A DNA stretch of 26,427 bases from a virus, in IMG/VR virus record IMGVR_UViG_3300046787_000388, positions 1-26,427 of that record, one strand, 5' to 3'. Position numbers and translations under genes: made by a program. The notes under the pieces were generated by a model. The model did no database searches. It saw only the letters and a list, made by a program, of their open reading frames with translations, and had not been told where the DNA came from. Shown here in pieces: positions 14,719 through 23,800 of this stretch (the stretch's first letter is position 1; every line of letters begins with the position of its first letter).

Positions 14719-16953
14719 ATGGACTTATTTAATTTAATTTATAGAGGCATTGTTGTAGATAATAAAGACCCTAGAGATATAGGTCGAGTAAAAATACATA
14801 TACCGGGAGTTTATCCTGATACGGACGATGATGGCCAGCGTCATAGTCATGCTGATTTACCATGGGCGATTCCTGCATTAAGTCTGTATAATAGCGGGGG
14901 AGATAATTCAAAAGAATCTTCTAGAGACACAGATTATTATAATAGATGTGGATCTGGCGGAATATATACTGTCCCTGAAATTGGTTATAAAGTATTTATT
15001 TTTTTCGAGCAAGGAAATCCTTCGCATCCTGTATATTTTGCTTCTAATCCTAGCGAGTCTGATTGGTTAACCCAAAAAATGATGGGGAAAGATAGAATCA
15101 ATGCTAAACTAGAGCAAATCAAGGTATTTAAGGAGAAATTTACCCCCGTAAAGGGCGTTGACGGAACTGATGGGGATGGTTGGGCTGATGGTGCTCACGT
15201 TAACGCTAGAATGGGCATAGAAGGCTCTGGAGAAGGCACTCCATTTCCTATTGACGGGGAAACTCCTGATGAAGGTCTAGATAATGCAAAGGAGGGGAAA
15301 TCGCCTATAAAATTAGAAGGCGGTGGAGATAAGAATGTTTATTCTCCGTTTAAAAGAAAATTTAGTAATGAGGATAAGAATGGAGAAGATTATACCAGAG
15401 ATCCTGATAGAGAACCTATAGAAAGGGTTAGAGGGAATACTGTAGGTCTAGATGTTAAACCTCTATTAGATAAAGAACTTGTAGAGGGTAAAATTGATAG
15501 ATCAAAAGAACCGCATCAGTACATAGATGAAAATGATCCTATAGGTGGGACGGGGGATAGTGGAGAATATGATGAAAAAAATGATTTATATCACATTAAT
15601 AGACAAATAACAACTATGACTACAAAGGGCGGTACAACTATAATTATTGACAATAGGAAGGGGGAAGAAAATTTTTATTTTGTTCATAAGAATTATCTAT
15701 TCAATGTTGATGAACATGGATCGGTTAAAGAATTTTGTGGACAGAATGATCCTGAAGGCGGAAAAAGAGAACCAACTTATAATGGTGAGAGTAAAAAAGA
15801 TGGTCTTAAAGATGATACAGATAAAGAAATTCGGGCAGATAAAGAATTAGGTGTTGCTGGAATGTATAAAATTCATGTATTAGGAAATTTTATAACATAT
15901 ACAAAAGGTAATGCCTTTATGCAAATTGATAAAAACATGCAAGTAGATGTTAATGATAGTTATGGTGTTAGAGTACGAAAAGGTGATGTGGACATAATTA
16001 TAGAAGGCGAAGATGACAAGGTTAGAAAAGGGAAAGACGATGATTTATATGAAAGTGCTAAGAAAGATCAGCATGGAGATTTAAATATTAGTGTAAAAAA
16101 AGGGAATATAGAAATTAATTGCCATAAAAATGCTAATATACATGTAGGAGATCAATGTAATTTGCGGGTTGATGGCGACATGAAAGTTCATGTTCGAAAA
16201 TCTTATCACTTATTTGTTGAGGGGGATTATAATGAATTTATCACGGGTAATAAGTATTCAACATTTAAGGGTAAAGTGGAAGAGCACTATTATAAAGATG
16301 TTAAACAGGAATATGCAAAAAGTGTGTTTAGAACTATTCAGCAGAAGGATGATTGTGAAGCTAATGTTCATCGTTTGAAAGGCCCTCTTCATGTAAGTTC
16401 TGGAAAACAAAAAGGAGATGTAAGAATTCAAAATGATCTTCATATAATTAAAAATATTAGAACAAAAGAAACATCTTTGAGAATAAATAAGTTACAGGTT
16501 GGGAAACCCGGAACTCCCGGTAAGATATTAATAACTGGAGGTGATAGTGCAAATTTAGTATGTCAGGGAAATGCTAAGGCTAAAAATTTTATAACAAGTA
16601 AAGTTAAACTTAATGGCCATAAACATAAATACAAGGATAGATTTGGTAAGAGAGGACAAAAGTCTTCACAGGGCACTACAAAACCCCCTATACAAGACGG
16701 TGGAAATTTAAACATAAACCCGATTAATAGTTTAATTCCACAGGACCCTAACCCCCCAGAATCAGGAAAAAATAAAGGCGCTGGAGAAAAGGTAGAGTTT
16801 GAAAAAGATGAAAAATCTAAGAAATTTCGCGCTACGGACGGACCTGAAAGTAAAAAAAGTAGTCCTAATAAAGCATTACCTGCTAAGAGAAGACATAAAG
16901 ATCGTAAAGAAAAAACTGAGATTAAGTCTGATGTTCCTGCTGAGAAAAAATAA
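14719..16953 (+). CDS. gp5: Baseplate central spike (gp5-like, OB-fold and beta-helix, no lysozyme domain)
   Basis: The 744-residue product is the membrane-puncturing spike at the tail tip. Residues 1-110 are an OB-fold domain of gp5/VgrG type (YRGIVVDNKDPRDIGRVKIH, then PEIGYKVFIFFEQGNPSHPV and YFASN). A long Gly/Asp/Glu-rich linker follows (about 120-285). Residues about 290-620 are a repetitive beta-helix (TKGGTTIIIDN, GDVDIIIEGED, GDLNISVKKGN, IEINCHKNANIHVG, DGDMKVHV). The H634-K-H636 motif in LNGHKHKY may belong to the spike tip. A Lys-rich disordered tail ends the chain. T4 gp5 carries a lysozyme domain between OB-fold and helix; none is seen here. It ends just before the gp25 promoter and has no clear ribosome site. 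Confidence 0.85.
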   Translation: MDLFNLIYRGIVVDNKDPRDIGRVKIHIPGVYPDTDDDGQRHSHADLPWAIPALSLYNSGGDNSKESSRDTDYYNRCGSGGIYTVPEIGYKVFIFFEQGNPSHPVYFASNPSESDWLTQKMMGKDRINAKLEQIKVFKEKFTPVKGVDGTDGDGWADGAHVNARMGIEGSGEGTPFPIDGETPDEGLDNAKEGKSPIKLEGGGDKNVYSPFKRKFSNEDKNGEDYTRDPDREPIERVRGNTVGLDVKPLLDKELVEGKIDRSKEPHQYIDENDPIGGTGDSGEYDEKNDLYHINRQITTMTTKGGTTIIIDNRKGEENFYFVHKNYLFNVDEHGSVKEFCGQNDPEGGKREPTYNGESKKDGLKDDTDKEIRADKELGVAGMYKIHVLGNFITYTKGNAFMQIDKNMQVDVNDSYGVRVRKGDVDIIIEGEDDKVRKGKDDDLYESAKKDQHGDLNISVKKGNIEINCHKNANIHVGDQCNLRVDGDMKVHVRKSYHLFVEGDYNEFITGNKYSTFKGKVEEHYYKDVKQEYAKSVFRTIQQKDDCEANVHRLKGPLHVSSGKQKGDVRIQNDLHIIKNIRTKETSLRINKLQVGKPGTPGKILITGGDSANLVCQGNAKAKNFITSKVKLNGHKHKYKDRFGKRGQKSSQGTTKPPIQDGGNLNINPINSLIPQDPNPPESGKNKGAGEKVEFEKDEKSKKFRATDGPESKKSSPNKALPAKRRHKDRKEKTEIKSDVPAEKK

Positions 16954-16978
16954 TCCTTATAAATATTAATAAAGGATT
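16952..16978 (+). promoter_or_regulatory. Late promoter enclosed in a ribosome-site-sequestering hairpin (gp25 gene)
   Basis: A perfect 7-bp inverted repeat, AATCCTT (16952-16958) and AAGGATT (16972-16978), encloses a 13-base loop. TATAAATA (16958-16965) lies in the loop and overlaps the last base of the 5' arm. The 3' arm holds the AAGGA Shine-Dalgarno for the TTG start at 16984. The predicted RNA start near 16971 leaves the 5' arm off the late transcript. TTTT follows the arm, so a weak terminator is an alternative reading, but the stem has only two G-C pairs. Confidence 0.6.
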
Positions 16979-16983
16979 TTACA

Positions 16984-17367
16984 TTGGCATTTTTAGATAT
17001 AGATAGCACTTTTTCTTTAAACTCTGTTGGTGACCTCAACATAGTTAGAGATAAAGATGCTATTAATCAAGCTTTGAGAAATATTATCCTCACTCCTAGC
17101 GGGTTTAGGCCGGGGGAGTATACAGATAATAGCACTTATGGGATAGGCATTAAAGAATACCTTTTCCAAAAAGCAAATCCTTTTACAGCAGATTCAATAA
17201 AAGATACTCTACGAAGAAAAATAGATAGATATGAACCGAGGATACAATTAATAGATATTACGGTGACTCCTGTTAATGGTCTTACGTATGAAATTTATAT
17301 TACTTACTATTTAGTCGCTGGTAGTAGAGAAAAAAACGAATATAAATTGGTTCTGGACAGATTATAA
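16984..17367 (+). CDS. gp25: Baseplate wedge protein gp25
   Basis: The 127-residue product has the gp25/GPW pattern: FRPGEYTDNSTYGIGIKEYLF (41-61, the YG..L..LF region) and the EPR motif at E84-P85-R86 in DRYEPRIQLIDITVTPVNG. gp25 connects the sheath and the inner wedge and its EPR motif is conserved across contractile injection systems. The start is TTG 16984, 7 bases after AAGGA (16972-16976). Length is close to that of T4 gp25 (near 132). It is a single-gene unit preceded by a late promoter and followed by another. Confidence 0.92.
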   Translation: MAFLDIDSTFSLNSVGDLNIVRDKDAINQALRNIILTPSGFRPGEYTDNSTYGIGIKEYLFQKANPFTADSIKDTLRRKIDRYEPRIQLIDITVTPVNGLTYEIYITYYLVAGSREKNEYKLVLDRL

Positions 17368-17396
17368 TATCACCGTTAGTTTCTTTTGGCAACTTG

Positions 17397-17404
17397 TATA
17401 AATA
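17397..17404 (+). promoter_or_regulatory. T4-type late promoter for the gp6 gene
   Basis: A perfect TATAAATA in the 109-base gap between gp25 and gp6, the longest intergenic gap of the window. The surrounding 22 bases (17388-17409) match 6742-6763 with only three differences, beginning with GGCAAC and ending in TACTG. RNA start expected near 17410. Confidence 0.78.
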
Positions 17405-17429
17405 CTGGTAACCTTAAAGGGATATAAAT

Positions 17430-17480
17430 TTGTTGATGTTTTTAGACGCGCAGATGAAACTTTATGTCGGGACCACATGA
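17430..17480 (+). CDS. Possible 16-residue leader peptide overlapping the gp6 start
   Basis: A short frame starts at TTG 17430, 7 bases after the only good ribosome site of the leader (AAAGGGA, 17416-17422), and ends with TGA overlapping the gp6 ATG as ATGA (17477-17480). The product would be MLMFLDAQMKLYVGTT (ATG 17436 is an alternative start). This would explain how gp6, which has no strong ribosome site of its own, is translated. It could equally be chance, since the frame is very short. Confidence 0.4.
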   Translation: MLMFLDAQMKLYVGTT

Positions 17481-20400
17481 GTATAGATTATACCAAAATA
17501 GATCAAACTGAGATTCAACAAGAATTGATATCTTATTTAAAGTCCACATCAACATTTAAACATGTTGATGTAAAAGGTACAGCTTTTAATGATTTAATAA
17601 ATCTTCTTAGTTATAATGCGTCTTTATTTGGATTTTATCTTAATCAGATAGCGAATGAACCATTTTTAGATTCTGCTAAATTGTATAAGAATTTAAATAG
17701 AATTTCTAATAATTTAAGATATAATCCAAGAGGAAAGGCGAGTGCTGTATTAGAAATATTAGTTAAGTTATCAAAAAATTATGTTTTATCAAATAATGAA
17801 GGATATATTGAAATTCCTGCATATTCAAAATTTCCATGTACAACAACCACATCAGCAGGAGAAAATTTTTCTTTTACTAATCCAAAACCATTAATAGTTC
17901 CTATTAAGCAGTTTGGTGTTAAAATACTTAGACGTACAGATTTAAAGTACACAGGAACTATTGGAGATTCTGGAGCATTGATCAATGATCGTTTAGTTCT
18001 TTTAGGTACTCCGAAAAACCCTATTAGTATTATTAGTGGTAAAACGGTAATAGGAGAAGTTCAGACTGATATAAATTCTAGACCAAGTGATACTTTGGTA
18101 GATTTTATGGTAGATACGGAGTATAGTCTTGTTATTGTTAAGAATAATGATCAGTCGTTTAATATAGTAATTTATCCTGCTACTGTAACGCCACTTAGCG
18201 ATGAGATACTTAAGTTTAAAGTATTAGAAGATCGTTCTATTCAAATTACTAAAAATTATAGTGTAAATAAAATATACAAAGGACGCCTTGGTGTAAGAAA
18301 TTATGAGTATATAAATTTTAATGCGGTCGTTACTTCTGGTAGAAATCAGGTTCTTTCTAGATTACAAATGATTATAAAAAGGTTTTCTCCTACGGTTGAG
18401 TTTTTAATTAATGGAACTGTATATTCTTTTTCTGATAGTGAGAATGATATTGTAATTAGTACGGATGAGATTACAACTGATAGGTTTGTGTTAAATAAAG
18501 ATTTAAATATAATTTTGGCCATTAAAGATTCTAATGCTAAAAATTATGGGGCGGTGTTAGAATTGAAGTCCGATGATGAAATGTTGGAGACCGATGTAGC
18601 AATTGCTAGAATTCCTGTAAATGTTGATACATTGGAAAATGGAACTTTAAAAATTTTGGATAATGAGTTTTTAAAGGGTGAAGCTAAAAATGGATATATT
18701 GTATTTGAAGAAGGAGAGACTAAGAAGCGTGTTGTATTTAAAACGCCTTATGACATAGGTGACGGATCTACTACCACAATTGCTAGTGATAGCGATAAAA
18801 ATTATTCTATATTTTTATCACCAGAAGGAAATGCAGTTTGTTATTTTTCAGAAAAGAAAACTACAGGATTTACTATAAATGTTGAACCGGGATCTGGATT
18901 TACAGGTAAAGTGTTATGGAAAACGGTTGGGTATGAGAGAATTGTTGTAGAAGAAGAAATACAAGACCTTACCAATTTTCAGACTGCTTTTGATATTACA
19001 TCTGCTTATTCAGTAATGGTGCAACCACAACTGAATGCTAATGTATGGGTGTCCGATACAGGTTCTAATGGGTTTAAAATAAGTTCTGATATTTCTTTTA
19101 CTGGTGACGTGGATTTTTTAATTATACCAGAATCTGAGTTTGAAAATGCTGGAGATTTTTCTTTAGCAAATAGTGTTTATGTGGGTAAAAATGAAACTCA
19201 AATAAGTGTTAATTTTGTAAAACCTAGATTGTCGTCTGATTATAGGGTATTTTTACAAGCTAACGGAAATGTGAGAGTATGGGCTGAAAATAAATCAATC
19301 AATGGATTTTTGATTCGCATTGAAGAAGATACCGATTTTTATGGTAAAATTGAATGGCAAATACATGAATCTGCATTATCAGGAACAATAACTTTTAGAG
19401 GCGGTTCCATAGCAAGTGGTCAGCCCGTTATCGAGTATTTAGATGTAATGGAAACTTCCAGACTGGGCGCGGTAGAACAAGGTCTTGCTAGATTGACTGT
19501 AATAGATCAAAATGGAGTAATAGATCAGACTTCTAATGGACTACAACTGGCATACAACACGGAAATAGGTGTTTACAAAGGGTTATCATTCACAATTAAC
19601 GATAGTAGTATTTCTTATAATAATATCAGAGCGTTTGTGAAGATAAACGAGAAGTGGGTGGAGTTTGTAGAAGCAAACAAATATAATAGTGATATTACAC
19701 CAGATTCTAAGGTATTTCATGTTCGTGTAAATAAAGACAAATTAGTTACTGTTAAGTTTGGTGATAATGATAATAGAGGGTTTAATCCTATTAACAATCA
19801 GATTGCTATTATAGGGATGTCCTGTGTCGGCATCGAGGGAAATATTAGTGATGGTGTATTAGATTCGCGTGTAGTAGGAAGTTTGAATTTCGATACTAGA
19901 AATAAGACTCCACTTAAAGTTGAAAAGGCATTTATAGATTTATTGAAGATAAAACATGAGATGTTTTTCAATAATAAAACTTATTCGTCGTTGATAGATT
20001 ATAATAATAATATGGTTAGTGCGACTGACATGGAAGTTGTTCAATTAGGCGTTGGTATGTTTGGGTCTGAGCCTGAGGCGGTAGAAGAATTAAGAAATAA
20101 TAGTCAACAATCGTATTATTCACAAAAAAGAATGGTTGCTAAAAGTGACTATAAGACGTTGTTATTAAAAGAGTTTAGTGATATTGTTGTTGATATAGAA
20201 GTTTTTAATTTTGAAGAAGCAAAACGTTATGGATTGATACCAAAGGACAGTTCACAGTATAATTCCAATACTTTGTTTTTCTTATCTATACCATTGTATG
20301 GGACTAAATTTTCGTTAACTCAAATAGATAGCATATACTCATACATAAATGAAAGAACATTAAAACATGCTACCACGGGCGCTGTTATTATAGAACCCTC

Positions 20401-20881
20401 TTTTGTGCCGATTGATGTTTTAGTTTTATATCAAAATAAAGTAGATTTTAGTCCTATAGAATCGCGTAATGATATAGTATTAGGCGTAAATAAATTTTTT
20501 GACAGGCGGTATAGAAAATTAGGAGAGACTATAACTACAGATGCGATACGAAATTCTATTTCATTAAATACTATCAATAGTCTAAGTATGCAATTAAATA
20601 AAGATCCTAACAATGATTTCTCTTCTGCGGATTATGATGTTGACATCACATCAGATCAGTATGCAGATACGTTTAAAGAAGTACAAGATAAAAAATTAAA
20701 GGACGTTATTAATTCGGAACTTAGAAATCTTTTAGATAAGAATTTGATTCAAATTAATCAACCATTATTTGATATTGAATCTCCTGATGGTTCCCGAGAG
20801 TGGATTTATTCTGGAGAAGTAGTTCTTGGTAGATTTGAATTTCCAATATTAGGCGATATTGTTTTAGAAAGAAGAGTGTAA
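17477..20881 (+). CDS. gp6: Baseplate wedge protein gp6, enlarged with three internal repeats
   Basis: The 1134-residue product is the wedge core protein (gpJ family) whose dimers form the iris around the hub. The N-terminus (SIDYTKIDQTEIQQELISYL, then FNDLINLLSYNASLFGFYLN, IANEPFLDSAKLYKN and RISNNLRYNPRG, to about residue 92) and C-terminus (KRMVAKSDYKTLLLKEFSDI near 890, FFLSIPLYGTKFSLT, RNSISLNTINSLSM) fit gp6. It is far longer than T4 gp6 (about 660). The extra mass includes three related units at residues 443-510, 511-588 and 589-632, each of the form YsvfL...gNa.vw...k..GFxI....fxGkv.W. These may be surface-exposed beta-sandwich insertions. ATG 17477 is fixed by homology; the ribosome site is weak. 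Confidence 0.9.
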   Translation: MSIDYTKIDQTEIQQELISYLKSTSTFKHVDVKGTAFNDLINLLSYNASLFGFYLNQIANEPFLDSAKLYKNLNRISNNLRYNPRGKASAVLEILVKLSKNYVLSNNEGYIEIPAYSKFPCTTTTSAGENFSFTNPKPLIVPIKQFGVKILRRTDLKYTGTIGDSGALINDRLVLLGTPKNPISIISGKTVIGEVQTDINSRPSDTLVDFMVDTEYSLVIVKNNDQSFNIVIYPATVTPLSDEILKFKVLEDRSIQITKNYSVNKIYKGRLGVRNYEYINFNAVVTSGRNQVLSRLQMIIKRFSPTVEFLINGTVYSFSDSENDIVISTDEITTDRFVLNKDLNIILAIKDSNAKNYGAVLELKSDDEMLETDVAIARIPVNVDTLENGTLKILDNEFLKGEAKNGYIVFEEGETKKRVVFKTPYDIGDGSTTTIASDSDKNYSIFLSPEGNAVCYFSEKKTTGFTINVEPGSGFTGKVLWKTVGYERIVVEEEIQDLTNFQTAFDITSAYSVMVQPQLNANVWVSDTGSNGFKISSDISFTGDVDFLIIPESEFENAGDFSLANSVYVGKNETQISVNFVKPRLSSDYRVFLQANGNVRVWAENKSINGFLIRIEEDTDFYGKIEWQIHESALSGTITFRGGSIASGQPVIEYLDVMETSRLGAVEQGLARLTVIDQNGVIDQTSNGLQLAYNTEIGVYKGLSFTINDSSISYNNIRAFVKINEKWVEFVEANKYNSDITPDSKVFHVRVNKDKLVTVKFGDNDNRGFNPINNQIAIIGMSCVGIEGNISDGVLDSRVVGSLNFDTRNKTPLKVEKAFIDLLKIKHEMFFNNKTYSSLIDYNNNMVSATDMEVVQLGVGMFGSEPEAVEELRNNSQQSYYSQKRMVAKSDYKTLLLKEFSDIVVDIEVFNFEEAKRYGLIPKDSSQYNSNTLFFLSIPLYGTKFSLTQIDSIYSYINERTLKHATTGAVIIEPSFVPIDVLVLYQNKVDFSPIESRNDIVLGVNKFFDRRYRKLGETITTDAIRNSISLNTINSLSMQLNKDPNNDFSSADYDVDITSDQYADTFKEVQDKKLKDVINSELRNLLDKNLIQINQPLFDIESPDGSREWIYSGEVVLGRFEFPILGDIVLERRV
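18803..19372 (+). repeat. Three tandem protein repeats inside gp6
   Basis: Repeat units begin at about 18803, 19007 and 19241. Each opens with Y-S-I/V-F/M-L/V, has a 'NAvcyf / NANVWV / NVRVWA' strand, a GFTI / GFKI / GFLI strand, and FTGKVLW / FTGDVDF / FYGKIEW. They are similar at the protein level, not exact at the DNA level, so the duplication is old. The third unit is truncated after QIHES. Confidence 0.7.
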
Positions 20882-20882
20882 G

Positions 20883-23800
20883 TTGGGTAATGAAATAAAG
20901 GTACTTGACGGAGAACTTCGGGAAGGTAATACCATCGAGTTATATGTTGATTTTTCTTCTGACTTCGCATCCCATCTTGCAGTCATAAAAAAATGGTATG
21001 TGTTTTTTGAGAGAAATGTAAAGTATAATCCTGACGACGATGCTTATTATTTTGAAGAACCTTATTATGGTAGTATTTTCGAAGCAACTGATACTGACAC
21101 TATTCCCATTACAAATTTACAACCGGGAAGATTGTTCTGTTGGTTTGAATATAGAGATTATAGAGGGGTTTGGCATACATTAAAACAAATATTTAAAGTA
21201 AAACCTAAATTTCAGATTACTGCTCCCGTAGAGATTATAGAAGGAGAACAAGTTACTTTTAAGGTAACAACTCCTTCCGTATTAGATACAAGGGCTGTAT
21301 GGTTATTTAATAACAATGGCGAATATATAATTAGTAATAATGTTTCTAAAACCTTTTCAACAGACGGTTATTTCCCTTATAATTTATATATTGAATATGG
21401 TTACAATAAGTATCTTGATGAAACTTTTATTAATTGGGAATCTAATCCTTCTAGTAAATTAGTAGGTGTTACTGGAGGTGGTATTTTTGGTGGTGAAGGC
21501 GTTCAAAGGTGGTTTGAATCTTTTACCGAAAGTGTGTCTGGAAATTATTTAGTAAAATATGATTTAACTAAAAGTATCGCATTAGATTTTCAGTTAGATC
21601 ATGGTTTTGATGACCAAAATGGCGCTCCTCTTTTAGTTACATTTAAAGATTTGTCTTCGTATGGGGAGTTAGGATTTGACACGCCAACTCATAGATTGGA
21701 GTATGTAGAAATTGCTTTCGGAGATGGAGAAATTATAAAGAAAACTGAAATTAATTTTGAACAAAATAAAATTTATAATAATAGCGGAACGTACACTGGT
21801 TCTTATATTGTGCATACTCTGCATTCTTTGTCTGGTAGTAATATAGAATATCGACAGAGTATAAGTAAAAACTTTGAAGTCAGTGTTAATCCATTTTTTG
21901 ATAGATGGTTCAAGGATCACACCCAAGAGTCGTTATTTAATAGTCAAGGGTTTAATGATATAGCTAAAGGATGGGGTCTACAGATGGATCGTCTGTATAA
22001 CGATGCAAAGGATTTTATCGAGAGTATTGATGTCGAAAAAATAAATGATAGTTTTGTTAAAAGTTTCTTTAATACGTATGGAGATTTTCCTGAAATTGCT
22101 GAAAAAGTAGGATTTAAAAGTTTTACCGATGGACGCGACGATAAATTTTCTTTTTTCAATGATTATAATTTTTTTGATAGATTGGAAAAACGGACTATTA
22201 CTCCAGAAGAAAAAAAAGAATTTATAGACTATGTTCGGGATAGTATTAAAAGTTTACAAAATAAAGGAACCCCTAGTTCGGTTGAACGTGAGATTAAAAG
22301 ATTTAGATTATTAGGAACTTTTGTTGAGTTATGGATTACAGATTATAGTAAAAAACAGACAAAATTTAGCGACAATGTGTTTGTTAATAATAAAAAAACA
22401 GAAACTGGATTGACGTATAGAAATGTTTCAACTCCTAGTTCTGATAATGTGAACGTTCCAATTGGAAATAATAAATATACTCCATATATCGAAGTAAATA
22501 CTATTGAAGATAGTGTCGCATATCATTATACAGATGAATCTGAGATTAGGATTATAGATGGCGTTGAATATGCAGTGTTTAATAAACCAAATAATGGTGT
22601 TGTTAAATTTCAACAAAGTAGTTATACTGTAGCAGAAACTGCTGGAAGTATTACAGTACCTGTTCTTAGAAGTGGTTCTTTTACTGGAAAAGTGTCGGTG
22701 AAATATGCTACTACGGTTGGAACTGCCAATGATAGATCTGATTATTTTGCTGTTAATGGAGAATTGGTATGGGAAGATGGGGATTCTACTTCTAAGTCAA
22801 TTACGGTTAAATTAATAGATGATTCTGAGTACGAAGCACAGGAAACTTTTGCAATTACTTTGTATGATCCTAAAGGCGGGGCGACTTTAGGCAGTAAAAA
22901 TTCAACGATTATTACCATTACTTCGGATGATCCTGTAAGGTATGGACAATTACAATTTACTCAATTATTATATGAGGCGAATGAGGAAGATGGATTTGTA
23001 GATATTGAGGTTAGAAGAGTAAATGGTTATGATGGTATAATAACAGTAGATTACAGCACAAGTGACGGAACGGCTTTAGTCGGAGAGGATTATTTACAAG
23101 CTACTGGTACGTTGACATGGGCGGATAAAGATACTGACAATAAAACATTTAGAGCATATCTTATAAATGATGTTGAGCGTGAAGGCAGTGAAACTATTGA
23201 GTTGGCATTAACTAATGCCACTGGAGGAGCCACTTTAGGATTTAGAGAGTTTGCCACTATTTCTATTGTGTTGAATGATGTTCCAGAAGTAGGTACCATA
23301 CAGTTTGAAAATTTAACTTCCGCTGTATTGGAAACTATGGGTGAAATTCAGATTGTGGTGAAAAGAGTTGGTGGTACTTTAGGTGTTGTCACTGTTGAAT
23401 ATGAGACTAGAAATGATACCGCTATTGCGGGAATACATTATAGTTCTGTAATGGGTACTCTTACATGGAATTCTGGTGAAAATGATGACAAGGTAATAAC
23501 GATACCTATTGTTGATGATAGTGATAATAATGAAGATAGATTATTTAGTGTATTACTTAGAAATCCAACAGGAGGGGCTAATTTAGGAGAAAGCACGCAT
23601 GTTGTTAGTATACAGAATGATGAGGCGGAGAATAATGGTGTTATTCAATTTCAAAATACAGTTTATAATGTAAATGAAGAGGATGGTTCTGTCATACTAG
23701 GATTAACCAGAACGGGCGGATTTACTGGTATTGTTTCTGCTAGATATTTTACGGAGAATGGAACCGCGACATATGCTGATTATGAACCATCTTCCGAGTA

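Noticed and set aside
15647-15850. Second + strand frame within the gp5-like gene
   Set aside because: No ribosome site and a low-complexity Lys/Ile/Met-rich product; a shadow of the spike gene.
16563-17042. 159-codon reading frame on the minus strand
   Set aside because: It lies opposite the gp5-like C-terminus, the gp25 promoter and the gp25 start, has no ribosome site or recognisable family, and its composition is the complement of Lys/Ser-rich coding sequence.
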